NCBI GenBank assembly: GCA_037127255.1
Contig: JBANSL010000001.1
Coordinates: 38,183,001 to 38,247,000, forward strand
Length of the DNA: 64,000 nt
From: Persicaria tinctoria
Taxonomy: Eukaryota > Streptophyta > Magnoliopsida > Caryophyllales > Polygonaceae
Direction: 5' to 3'
Each line of letters opens with the position of its first letter. The first letter of the stretch is position 1. The notes under the pieces are model-generated. The model ran no database searches and had not been told where the DNA came from. It was given only the letters and a program-made list of their open reading frames with translations. Below are positions 1 to 11,159 of this stretch, piece after piece. The position numbers were made by a program, and so were the translations under genes.

Positions 1-159
1 TCAAAAGAAATATTTAACGTCAGTCTAATATATAGGATGATGTCTATCTTATTTTTTACATCTCAAATTTATAAACCGATGTTAAAAAAATGTTTAACGT
101 GGCAGGTTTTTCTAACCGATGTTAATCATCTGATGTTAAATAACAGAATTCTAGTAGTG
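1..159. mobile_element. Terminal part of a CACTA (En/Spm-like) transposon
   Basis: The segment ends in TTCTAGTAGTG, the reverse complement of a CACTACTAGAA terminus, as expected for CACTA elements. Just inside it are subterminal copies of a CCGATGTTAA-like motif in direct orientation (near 76, 116 and 131) and inverted forms such as TTTAACGT near 12 and 91. Such arrays are the transposase-binding type seen at En/Spm ends. No transposase is visible because the element continues left of the window. The 3-bp target duplication cannot be tested without the other end. Confidence 0.6.
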
Positions 160-1382
<1,223 letters not shown>

Positions 1383-1578
1383 GATAGATCATATGAGAAC
1401 AACCCTTAAAATGTATCATGAGAACAAATCTCATCCATTGAATTAGGGAAATTGGATGGTTGAGATTATTTCTTAATATTAATTAATTGAAAATTAAAAT
1501 AGAAAAAAAACAACGTCACCTCTATAATAAGCGCGTGTAACCACCCACCCCAACCCTAATCCACAATTGTGCTTCTGC

Positions 1579-1586
1579 TATAAAGG
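1579..1586 (+). promoter_or_regulatory. TATA box of the captured UBA1 5' region
   Basis: TATAAAGG lies upstream of a GC-rich, purine-rich leader-like stretch (about 1600-1945). This is a plausible captured promoter for the UBA1 fragment. There is no direct evidence of transcription. Confidence 0.4.
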
Positions 1587-2292
1587 AAAGAGAAAGAGAT
1601 CGACGAAGCAGCGATGAAAGTGAAGGCTTCGAGCACTCAGGACTCCGGAGATTAGGCGGAAGCGAACAATCTCCTCCGGCGATCTCCTCCTGCGAAGGTG
1701 GCCGGCGTTCTAAGCCCGGATTTGAAGGAGGCGAGGGCGGCGGCGATACGAAAGCGGCGAGCAACGATTGCAAAGGCGACGAGGGCAATTCGGCGCCGAG
1801 GCAAGGCGAAGGCGAGGATGCGACTCCGGCGATGGGAAGTCGAGTTGAAGGCCGTCGTGAGGGCAATTCGGCGCCGATGTGAATGCCGGAGGGGGGTTTC
1901 GGAAGATTCTCCGAAGCCTCCGTCGCCGGCATGTATGAGCTACAAGGTTCCTTTCTCTTTCTCTCTCCGAAATCGGATTCAATTTAGGGTTTAGTGTTCT
2001 TCAACTTATTCAGTTTTAATGTAAAAAATAACCGTCTTTATTGTACATGGATTCAAATGGGGAATCGATGTCAAAATCAAAAGGATCACTGCTTCATTGA
2101 TTAATTTGGAGGCATGCTCTTGTTTTGTTCGTGATTGACTTCAGATTCAAAATACTCACCGCTTTATATATCAAAAGAAGTCAATTTTGATTTTATTTTA
2201 TTTAAAAAACGTTGTTTTTAATTTTTGCTATCGCTTGTTTTAAATGTTTTCTTTGAATTTGTGTTGTAATATTAATATCTCCTTTGTTGCAG

Positions 2293-2522
2293 AATTTGTA
2301 TGTCGAGCACTGCTAACGGGACGAGCATCGGCAAGAACGGCAGAGGAACTGAATCTGAGCATTCGATCATGACTTTTGGTGACAGGACTACCGGCAATCC
2401 GATGGATATCGACGAGGATCTGCACAGCCAACAACTCGCGGTCTATGGTCGCGAGACGATGCGAAGGCTTTTCGCTTCCAATGTGCTCGTTTCTGGCCTG
2501 CAAGGGCTTGGTGCCGAAATTT
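2293..2522 (+). pseudogene. UBA1: Ubiquitin-activating enzyme E1 (UBA1-like), N-terminal exon fragment
   Basis: A TTTGTTGCAG acceptor ends at 2292 and an ATG opens at 2300. The frame reads through [20 protein letters not shown] and [18 protein letters not shown]. This is the diagnostic start of the first adenylation half of plant E1 enzymes, which activate ubiquitin with ATP and pass it to E2s. After GAEI the sequence runs into a GTATGG donor-like site and intron-like DNA. The following E1 segments, normally about 1000 more residues including the catalytic cysteine, are absent downstream. The region 1600-1945 could be the matching 5' UTR exon and 1946-2292 its intron. It is a truncated, transposon-captured copy that could give at most an 87-residue peptide ending at 2563. 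Confidence 0.8.
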
Positions 2523-2699
2523 GTATGGTTTGCTGTTTCTTTTTCGATCGTTTTTTGTGGTGAAATTGATTGTTTGATATTGTTGGATGATGGTTATTTA
2601 ATTGAAGGTAAGTTTGAACCTGTCATTCTTCAATCAGAGTTATTCGGGGGAAAAGCCGAATTATTCATTTGTATGGATCGATTTTGTCCTTATGAATGA

Positions 2700-3060
2700 A
2701 AAATGTATCGATACTATCGAATAATTATGTGATACTATCGAATAATCTAGCAATATCATCGAATAGTTTTTAAAGGCTACCCGCAATATCATCTAATAGT
2801 TTTTAAAGGCTACCAAAAAAATCCAGATACCATCGCATAATCTGTCGATACGAGCGAATAATTATTCATATACCACCGAATAATCATTAATCATTAAAAA
2901 ACGACTGAATAATCAACCACTTGTAAAGGTTAACAAAAGAAAAATCCAGATAGCATCGCATAATCTGTCGATAACATTGCATAATTTGTCCATACAATCA
3001 AATAATCTATATATACCATCGAATAATCCGGATATGGCATCGAATAATTCTGAGAGAGTG
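2700..3060. repeat. Degenerate tandem repeat, ATACCATCGAATAATC-like
   Basis: More than a dozen imperfect 15-25-bp units built on ATA(C/G)(C/T)ATCGAATAAT occur here. They lie just inside the right terminal repeat of the MULE-like element. Related units occur at 187-280 and, in reverse orientation, at 42985-43420. A role as transposase-binding subterminal repeats is an inference. Confidence 0.65.
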
Positions 3061-3232
3061 CATCACACACGCTCCCAATTTAGCAAGTGGGCTAGAAAAA
3101 ATCGTGGGTCCCACAATTTTCTCAATTAAAAAAAAATTGCATATTAATCTCAGTCATTCATTTCACCAAATCAATGGCCTAGATGTGTTCTCATGTTACA
3201 CAATAAGGCATGAGTACCCATGAACCATCCTC

Positions 3233-3326
<94 letters not shown>
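3233..3326. repeat. (TA)n microsatellite
   Basis: About 90 bp of pure TA dinucleotide abuts the right terminus of the MULE-like element. Confidence 0.95.
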
Positions 3327-3331
<5 letters not shown>

Positions 3332-3419
3332 TTAGCATGGATTGTGTGTTTAAGATTCAATACCATATTAGAAGCATCTTTATTAGGTATACACATATTA
3401 TGTGGCCTCAGCGAGGACT

Positions 3420-3513
3420 TTCGTTCCCGCAGGCATGGATCGACTTGAATCCTTTCCCCATTCTTCTTTTAAAGGTTTGTTTGCAGATGATTTAATGTTC
3501 TATGCTGCTTGAT
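3420..3513 (+). pseudogene. Non-LTR reverse transcriptase remnant (FADD motif)
   Basis: The plus-strand frame ending in TGA at about 3511 reads KGLFADDLMFYAA. FADD followed by hydrophobic residues is the catalytic box of LINE-type reverse transcriptases. Only about 30 codons are recognisable, so this is a small decayed fragment at the edge of the LTR material that follows. Confidence 0.4.
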
Positions 3514-3526
3514 AGGGAGTTCCTTA

Positions 3527-3854
3527 TGGCTGGTAAGAACGAGAGACTGACTTGGACTCCAATTACCTTTGACATTTATACATACTGTTTTGGTTTTGAC
3601 CCGGCTCTACCGTGGCAACTATGTATCATATTTATGTTTACCTGATTTCATCTAAAATCCGTGTTCCGTGACTTCGAATCTTAGGACATGTTTCGTTCCG
3701 CAATGGACCTAACACGATTTTAGGGTTCCGAAATCCCTATTTTAAACATTAACACTTTTATTTTGAAACCTCAACCCGTACTTGGATCGCAAGATCTGAA
3801 CGAAGGTATCCGACCTTCGAAACGTATCCTGGATTTTATATTCGGGTCGTTACA
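3527..3854 (+). repeat. 3' end of a Ty3/gypsy LTR (fragment)
   Basis: It matches, in the same order, the 3' part of the LTRs ending at 13781 and 62814: the GGTTTTGACCCGGCTCTACC block, AACCCGTACTTGGATCGCAAG, a GAACGAAGGTAT-like block and a terminal CGGGTCGTTACA. It ends in CA, but no primer binding site follows. It is closest to the minus-strand LTR at 13782-17005, with which it shares CTTCGAAACGTA. Confidence 0.6.
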
Positions 3855-4199
3855 GTAGTGGTTTATGAAATAAACAATAGTGGTTCATGAAATAAATATT
3901 AGTAACAAATATATACATAATATAATTTCATTTTACATGAAATATTTGATTTAATATAGTTACTCTTCTTTTTTAAAAATATTAATTTTTAATTATAAAA
4001 CTGTGCAATTTTTAGGGTGAAATATAAATTAGATGATAATACTTTATTTATAATTAGGAAAAAAAATAAAAACTAAATGCGATAATTCAATTTTTAGGTA
4101 AGTCAAACCCTTTAGTAATTAGAGTAAAGGAAAATAAATGTGCATTAAAATCAAGAAGTTAAGTTGTTAAAGTGGTTGGAGTGTTGGGTAAGAAGCAAT
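3855..4199. other. AT-rich intergenic DNA
   Basis: I see no coding potential. A short direct repeat, GT(A/T)CATGAAATAAA-like, occurs twice near 3860-3900. The segment separates two LTR remnants. Confidence 0.5.
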
Positions 4200-7052
4200 T
4201 GTAACGGCCCAAATATAAATATTCGGGTTACGTTGTAAAGGCTCGGATTTTCAAATCCTAATTTTTCGGAAACAGAGAATTAAAAATGAAATTTAATCGG
4301 TTTTAAAACTCGTTTAGCAGATTCCGACCGGAATATAAAATTAGGCGAATAATTTCCGTCGTTTTACCTCAAAAATTCAACATAATTATTGGATGGCGAT
4401 ATCCTTGTCGATTTTAAAAATCTAATTGATCGAGAAAGCGAGAGTCGGAAAAACTAACATTCGGGAACTAATTTCGGGATTCGAAATTCGCGTATTCGGG
4501 ATTTATTTCTGGGTATTGGTTAACCAATTTCACACTCAACCTCACACCCACTCCCTCACCATACCCGAACCCATCCCTCTTTGGTTCACCTGCCCACCTT
4601 CACATCGTCATCCTGTTCATCTGACTTCACCATCACCATTACCCTCACCATCACCTTCTCCATCAACTCGCTTCTTCTTCATCCCCTTTCCTCCCTCCCG
4701 CTCACGCCACCATCATCACCTCTCACCATTTCAGGGTCCACCATCTTCATCGCCACCAGCTACCAGTTCATCGTCGTCGCCACCACCGAAGAATGGACCA
4801 ACAACCGCAACCAACAGCTTCGCTGTTGTCGTGAAGAACCGAGCACCCATTCGAGCCTCCCCTCTCGTTCTGTCGAAACCAATCTCTACTCCATTTGAGC
4901 AAGCAACAACAACAGCAAGTAGCCCCACTGGAACCCAGCAGCTCCGACGACGCAAGGCCGGACTGCCCGAGTATCTCGTCCCCTGTTTTAGCGATTCCGA
5001 GGTCGGTAAACTTCGACCTCTCGTTCCATTCGAAATCCCATGAAAGAGCCCTCCTTTAACCTTCCTTACTCTCCTAGGTCGATCCCGAGGTTCATCCCTC
5101 TCCGACGCAGCGAATCGAGCCTCCGACGAGCTCTGACGAAGCACCGACGTCCGCAAATACCTCGGTAAGATGCGTTTGTTTCGTTCCTTACCTTCAATCC
5201 ATTTATTTCATTCTCTTGAGGGTTGGAAATTTAGGGTTACAGAGAGAATGAAAGGGGCCGGAAGTGGAAGGAGAGCCAAGCCCCATCGAGGGAGACGAAC
5301 CAGTCCGACGATCAGGGGAAGGAAACGAAGGCCGCGGGAGCGGCCAGGGTAGCCACGGGCGCGGCCAAGCGGCGGGCGCAGCAATTTTGCTGCGGCCGCG
5401 GCACTGTCCAGCGGAGAGTGGGTTTGTTTGCGTTTTGGCGGGTCGGTTTTCTTATTAAAATTTGTTGTTTAAATAATTAATATAATTTGGGGATTGAAGT
5501 ATTAAAATATTACTTTTGGAGATTTTACAAAAGGTTGAAAAGGGATTTAATAAATAAATTGAAAAAGGGATTTAGCGAGTATTTTCAAGGGTCGGAACTC
5601 TTAACTGTTTAATTCAGATTTGAAATTGTTTTGGAACTAACTTGGGAATAAGACTTATTCGATGATTAACTAGCATGATAATATGAGTGTTTGACTAACG
5701 ACATGATATGTGTGGCTAATAGCATGACTTGCGGTGATTTACTATATGAGATTTAATGTTAGATATTATGATGTTGATGATATATATCTGTATGCCAAGT
5801 GTGAATATGAAACGGTAATATGTGAAATTGGCTAAGTATGATATGGAGGTTGTCATGAGCTGATGAGGATGATGTTATGATCGAATTAAGAAAGATGTTA
5901 ATTTATGAGATATGATGAGACAATAGGAAAATTGCAGATGAGATGATAATGTTAATAATGAGAAGATGGTTGAGTTATCATATGCGTGTATCTCACATGT
6001 TTCATATGTGACTTGTGTGCTTTGTGTAAATTAGACTTAGACTTATTATGTTATTTATGGGATTACTAGGTGACCTCTGATATGTTGGATTGCTTGTCAT
6101 TGTTGATCATTGTTTGGATTCTGCGCTTCTCCAGGTAAGTTCTTTGAACTTACTCATGATGGGCTCTCTATGCACTGGGTTTTATATAGTAGACTAGTGT
6201 TCATGCATCATACGACTTAGAATCACGCTTAGGATCTAAAATGGAAACCATATGACTTGCTATATGTCTTTGCTAGAAAACGGTCGTTATAGGTGTTTAT
6301 TGGATGTGACCTTTTTCTCTATTCTTGTCATCTTAGTGGGGCTTATTATATAAAGTTGCTTGCACTTGATGGGTGAGGTAGGCTTTTTGGTAATAAGTCG
6401 TCATAGGACTCTTAGAGCATTAGGCTTTATATGGGTGTCGTTGTTTGCCTTCTCTTCATAGTTAGTAGGCTCCTTACATAGGGACGGCCTGCACCGTGGG
6501 TGAGGTAGTTCCCTTTGAAGGGAGTTGCTAGAGGATTCCTTATGAGCCTAGAGGGACATGCTATTTGGCATTTCTTGTAACTGTGCGCCTCTTTATTTAT
6601 GTCCGCACTTAATTATTCGTATGCTTGTCTGTTTAAGTTCCGCTTTGCATTACACATTTCATTTTAGGAATAGGATGCTTATTATATGTCTCTCAGAGTG
6701 TGTTTACACACGCGCATGAGTGACCTGATGATTGACCCAGATCCCCCTCATTTTTTTTAGATTCAGGTAACCGCTAGCCGCTATCTTTGCTTATATGGAT
6801 GCTTGGCGGGTTCAGACTCTTGGCGTTAGATTGAGAGCTCGAGAGACCACTAGACTTCCTCTCTTTTACTTTGTTTTATCCCGGCCCTGCCGTGACACCT
6901 TTGAGATTGTATTTTGCTTTAACTTCACTTATGCTGGTTGCATGCCTAAATGGATTTTTCCGCGTTGTAGACTTAGGACAGGCATAGGGGTTTACCCCGG
7001 GGTCTCCGACGGACCTTCAGGATTTGGGGTGCGAAATCCCGTTTTAAACTAC
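4200..7052 (+). repeat. Long Ty3/gypsy LTR, part 1 (split by a nested element)
   Basis: It starts TGTAACGGCCC, the exact inverse of GGGCCGTTACA at its far end (13781), so LTR termini are preserved. It is co-linear with the LTR at 59972-62814. Shared blocks include AAAGGCTCGGATTTTCAAAT (4236), the CAGGTAAGTTCTTTGAACTT region (6132), CAGAGTGTGTTTACA (6694) and GGATGCTTGGCGGGTTCAGA (6797). The pyrimidine-rich frame at 4426-5043 is LTR leader rather than a gene. Without the insertion the LTR is about 2.96 kb. Flanks (GCAAT before, TACGT after) do not match, so this is not a simple solo LTR. The long LTR and tRNA-iMet primer site of its relative suggest a chromovirus such as Tekay/Del, but no integrase is available to confirm that. 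Confidence 0.75.
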
Positions 7053-8360
7053 TGATAATGCATATTTTAGATAGGCATTATAGATATATTTAGTTTAGTT
7101 AGGTTGTATTTCTTGCTTGCTTTGTTGTTAAATTGCATCTTGTGTTTATTTTAGAAGAGTTCGTATTCTGCGCAATTTTGTGTTTATCTCGCAGATTGAA
7201 TCAGAACACATTTGGGAGATGCAATGTCTCGAAGAGGAACACACGATACATGGGAAGGAACAAGGAAGAAAAGAAGTAACGCAAGAGGGGAAGCTCGCAA
7301 AGGAAGCATGTGCCGCGGGCGCGTCATAGGTGACGCGGGCGCGCCAGAGTTGACGCGGGCGCGCCAGAGGTGACGCGGCCGCGCCAGAGCCCGCCGCAGC
7401 GGGTCATGAAGAAAACACGTGCGGCGGGCGCCGCAGTCTTGCGGCGGCCGCCGCAACTGCCGTCAGCGCGTATGCGCAGCGTTTTGAAAACTTTAAGAAA
7501 CCCTAGATGTTTTTGCCCATTGGGTGGCCGACTTGAATGTTTTTATTTGGCACTTTTATGTTATTTTTCATCACTTCTCATTCTATTCTTTCAACCATTA
7601 GACTTTTTAGAGATTTTGAGTTATGTCTTCCATGAGGAACTAAACTCATCTATTCTGCCTGCAATTTGAAGCTTTATTCGGATTGATTGTGAGTTTCTAA
7701 TTCTCGCTCCTGGTCTCCTATTTGTGAATGCTTCAACTTCTTTGTGCTTGATTGTTCATTGTTTTATTCTATCTCGACTGATCAACTTGGTAGAATCAAT
7801 TCAATTGCTAGGGTTTTGTAGATTCCTGATTGTGAACCTTAACCCAAGTCGCAAACTTGTTCCTTTAGGGCTGATTGAACTAATTGAATGAGTAGGAAGT
7901 TGAATGTGTTGTTAAATCCTTCTTTAGGGACTGCAAATACCTTGGCTAATCTCTGAACTTAAAGCTATCAATTGGGTTAAATCCTTCTTTAGGGACTGTT
8001 CGATTGATAAGGGTTTCTAGGACTGATTGGACTAGTAACTATATTAGGTCGGGACAAGGGCATTCATAGGAAACGTAAAAGGACGAGAAGAAGTTACAAT
8101 GATCGCTTCAATCCAATAAAGTGGAAAATTGTAGGTGGAATTGCTTCTCATAATTGTCTAAACCAGAATTCACTTACTCTGCGGTCGTTACTTTGCTTCA
8201 AAACTTTCACACAAAAGCCCCCCTTCTTGTTACTTAATCGGCATTAGAGTCACACTTGAATCATAAATTTCCCTGTGGGATCGACCTCTTGCTTATTGCT
8301 ATACTTGCTTTAGGTTTGAGTTTTCTTTGGCGGAATCAACGACAGGTTTTCCCTCCGTCA
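7053..8360 (+). repeat. 5' LTR of the gag-protease element
   Basis: 1308 bp, TG...CA. It contains a GC-rich block at about 7311-7445 with three 20-bp units resembling GACGCGGGCGCGCCAGAGGT; the 3' LTR has two. The length difference between the LTRs is exactly 20 bp. Confidence 0.95.
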
Positions 8361-8419
8361 AATGTGGCAACGGCGCCAAATTTGACGGAGGGAGCAGAAA
8401 GCTCCCTCCGTCAAATTTG
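8350..8419 (+). other. Rearranged, inverted tRNA-Asp-type primer binding site with hairpins
   Basis: Directly after the 5' LTR the normal orientation would read TGGCGCCGTTGCC. Here 8366-8378 reads GGCAACGGCGCCA, which is the tRNA-Asp 3' end itself. It is flanked by inverted copies of the LTR end (8350-8363 and 8380-8392). A second perfect 19-bp inverted repeat follows (8377-8395 and 8401-8419, 5-nt loop AGAAA). The primer tRNA could not anneal to genomic RNA in this orientation. Confidence 0.85.
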
Positions 8420-8457
8420 AGCTGCTGTGCCAGATCAGGAGCAAAAAGCTCCTTAAT

Positions 8458-9848
8458 AAAGATCCCTGGCAATCCAATACCCTGCGCTAGCAGAAGGAGT
8501 AAACTTTGAGCTGAAGTCAGGGGTAGTTCATCTTCTACCAAAATTCCATGGGCTGAGTGGGGAGGACCCCCACAAGCATCTTTCGGAATTCCATAGGGTG
8601 GTGGTTGGGATGAAACCAGCGAATGTAACTGAAGAGCAAATCAAGCTGAGAGTCTTTCCCTTCACATTGAAGGATGATGCAAATGAATGGTTCTTCTATC
8701 TACCACCTGATTCTATTGCTACTTGGGCCGAGATGAAAAGAGTCTTCCTAGAGATGTACTTCCCTGCAACAAAGCTAAATGCTTTAAAAAGGTCTATCAG
8801 CAGCATTGAGCAGTACGCGACAGAGTCTATACATGAGTACTTTGAGCGCTTCAAGAAACTCTGCACCAGCTGCCCATGCCATGGGTACTCCCAAAAGGAT
8901 CTGGTTCTCTTTTTATTCAATGGGTTGACTGATATAGAGCGCAAGACGGTGAATTCTGCTTGTGGAGGAAACATGCTGAATAAGACACCTACCGCAGCTT
9001 GGGAGGTGTTTAGGGAGCTATCTGAGGGCTCTAGACAGTTCAACAAAAGCACTCGGGCTAGGGGTGTACTCGTTGTTGATGCTCCTGTGGCTGCACTTCA
9101 GACGGATATGGCAGAGGTGAAGGAGATGATGAAACAATTGGTCCTTGATAGAAATCTTCAACAATTGAAGGCATGTGGTCTTTGCAATCAATTCACTCAT
9201 CCTATGGACATGTGCCCGCTCATACAAGATCCTAATGTTGAATTGAATGCCATTGGGAATTTCGCTCAACAAAGGCCTATGCAAGGCAATTATGGAAATC
9301 CTGGGTATTTCAACAACAATATTTACAATAGGGGCTATCAGCAAGGCTATGGGAACTATCAACCCTCTTTCAATCAGCAAGGGGGGCAACAGGAAAGGCC
9401 TCAACAACAATATGAACCTCGACAGGGGGGTCAGCAGCAATCAAATAGGGATAATGAGGGTACACTGCAGAAACTGACAGAGCGGATGACGACTCTAGAG
9501 AAGCAGCAATCAGATCGGATGACAAATCTTGAGAATCAAATGAGTCAGCTCATTCAAATCTTAAGTGCGAGGAATGCAAACGATTCAGGTAAGCTTCCAT
9601 CGCAAACGGTTGAGAATCCTAAGGAGAATGTCAGTGCAATAACGCTTAGGAGTGGCAAGGAACTGATCGCCACAAATCAAAAGGACGATGAGGAGATAGT
9701 GGATGGGGAAATAGACATAATCGAAGACGGAAACGGCCGAACAGTACGCGGGCGCGCCAGAGGTGACGCGGCCGCGCCAGTGCCCGCCACAGCCCCTTGC
9801 GGTGCCCGCCGCCAGAGAGGGATTTCACGCGGCGCCCGCCGCAGGTGA
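8458..9848 (+). pseudogene. Retrotransposon gag polyprotein (capsid and zinc knuckle), N-terminus lost
   Basis: An open frame follows tandem stops (TAATAA at about 8452). It encodes a Ty3/gypsy gag: NFELKSGVVHLLPKFHG, then SGEDPHKHLSEFHRV, a capsid core with DDANEWFFYLPP, and a zinc knuckle CGLCNQFTHPMDMC (C-x2-C-x4-H-x4-C) near 9174. Gln/Asn-rich and coiled-coil-like segments follow, then the ITLRSGKEL motif usual just before the protease linker in this group. The first in-frame ATG (8610) lies inside the capsid domain, so the true start is missing. The frame ends in a GC-rich linker and is out of phase with the protease ORF. Gag would form the cytoplasmic particle that packages element RNA. 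Confidence 0.85.
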
Positions 9849-10014
9849 AACCCAGCAAGTTGCGGCGCCCGCCGCACCCTCAGCTGCGCCCGCCGCAACG
9901 GTACACGGCGCCGATTCTCCTCTTGGTGAGTTTTCTACATTACCTCTTCCCTCCTCTCCCCCTCTTGTTCCTCCTTCTTCTTCTTCTTCTTCTACTCCTT
10001 CTTCTCCCTTACCT

Positions 10015-10965
10015 ATGGCGGCTCCAAAGCCCATTCCGCCTTTTCCGGAAGCCTTGAAAGACACACGAAGATATGAGAACGATAGGGAAATCTTCGAGAC
10101 ATTCGGTAAGTGTGCCGTAAACATTCCTTTACTCAAGTTAATTAAGAGCATTCCTAGATATGCTAAATTTTTGAAGGAATTGTGCACCATCAAGAAGAAG
10201 CAGAGACTGAAAAAGAATGACAAGGTAAGCTTGAATGAAAATGTCTCTGCTATGTTGCAAAGGAAATTGCCTGAAAAATGTGGAGATCCAGGTATGTTTA
10301 CAATTCCATGTGCAATTGGGAATACTAGATTCAAACAAGCCATGTTAGATCTAGGAGCCTCAATTAATGTTATTTCCTATAACATGTACATGTCTTTGGG
10401 TCTGGGTGCTCTGACTGAGACTGGGGTTACAGTGCAACTTGCTGATCGATCACAAATCAGGCCAAGAGGCGTTGTTGAAGATGTGTTGGTTATGGTGGAT
10501 GATTTGTTTTTCCCGGTTGATTTCTTTGTTCTAGATATGGAGCAGGGAGCCCCTGAAACACCCATTATACTAGGAAGGCCATTCCTGAAAACTGCGAAAA
10601 CGAAAATCGATTGTTGTGAGGGTCTATTGACTATGGAGTTTGATGGAAGGAAGATAGAATTTTCTCTCTTTAATCATGCTAAGCTTTCTCCTGAAAATTC
10701 CTTAGATATGCCTATTGCCGACAATACTGATCACAACAATAATTTTCGTGATTTGTTAGAGACACCTAAGGAACATAGTTTATGGAAATTTGAACCTCCT
10801 AACAAATTGAAATCTTTTGTGATTCCAGGACAACCCCCAGGCATAGCTCATGGAGAGGAGCTAAGATTAATGGATGAATTTTGGAACAGAAATCTACACC
10901 TTTCAAGGGTGCCCGCATTTGTCAATGAGATGACCGGTGTTGGTGACCCTGGTGGAGGAACATAG
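10015..10965 (+). CDS. Retrotransposon aspartic protease (pro), separate frame
   Basis: The frame is open from 9763, with its first ATG at 10015. It shows the pre-protease segment FPEALKDTRRYENDREIF and IPRYAKFLKEL, then a retropepsin-like domain. That domain has AMLDLGASINVISYNMYMSL (catalytic Asp in a D-L-G-A-S box, the variant typical of Athila/Tat elements), the hydrophobic flap VVEDVLVMVDDLFFPVDFFV, and PIILGRPFLKTAKTKID as the I-L-G-R block. The protein stops about 110 residues after that block, exactly where reverse transcriptase would start. It is in a +1 frame relative to gag, so expression would need frameshifting or a mutation broke a once single frame; the GC-rich linker is the likely breakpoint. 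The protease would cleave gag. Confidence 0.85.
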   Translation: MAAPKPIPPFPEALKDTRRYENDREIFETFGKCAVNIPLLKLIKSIPRYAKFLKELCTIKKKQRLKKNDKVSLNENVSAMLQRKLPEKCGDPGMFTIPCAIGNTRFKQAMLDLGASINVISYNMYMSLGLGALTETGVTVQLADRSQIRPRGVVEDVLVMVDDLFFPVDFFVLDMEQGAPETPIILGRPFLKTAKTKIDCCEGLLTMEFDGRKIEFSLFNHAKLSPENSLDMPIADNTDHNNNFRDLLETPKEHSLWKFEPPNKLKSFVIPGQPPGIAHGEELRLMDEFWNRNLHLSRVPAFVNEMTGVGDPGGGT

Positions 10966-11015
10966 GCCAATCAAGGGCCATCACGTCGAGCCAACGACTT
11001 GAAACACAGGCGCTT

Positions 11016-11033
11016 CTCGGGAGGCAACCCGAG
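11016..11033 (+). promoter_or_regulatory. Conserved stem-loop CTCGGG-AGGCAA-CCCGAG
   Basis: A perfect 6-bp stem with loop AGGCAA lies 51 bp after the protease stop and is followed at once by GTAAGTTT, a donor-like sequence. The same stem-loop or decayed versions recur at 50070, 54895, 55573 and 59719 in different elements. Function is unknown; an RNA packaging or processing signal is possible. Confidence 0.6.
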
Positions 11034-11094
11034 GTAAGTTTTTCTTTTCTTTTTCCCTTTTCTTTTCCTTCACCCTGATTGTCTGTGATTTACT

Positions 11095-11153
11095 TTTGTT
11101 GTCTTTAATGTTTCATTGAGGACAATGAAAACTTCAAGTGTGGGGGAGAAGAA
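11095..11153 (+). promoter_or_regulatory. Conserved CATTGAGGACAATGAAA / AAGTGTGGGGGA block
   Basis: The block TTTGTTGTCTTTAATGTTTC, CATTGAGGACAATGAAA and AAGTGTGGGGGAG is nearly repeated at 51634-51690 in another LTR family. The G-rich end resembles an internal polypurine tract. CATTG-AGGA-CAATG is also a small palindrome. Confidence 0.55.
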
Positions 11154-11159
11154 TTATAT

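Noticed and set aside
4426..5043. 205-codon Ser/Pro-rich frame
   Set aside because: It lies in the leader of a Ty3/gypsy LTR, matches non-coding DNA of the LTR at 60250-60640, and has low-complexity composition.
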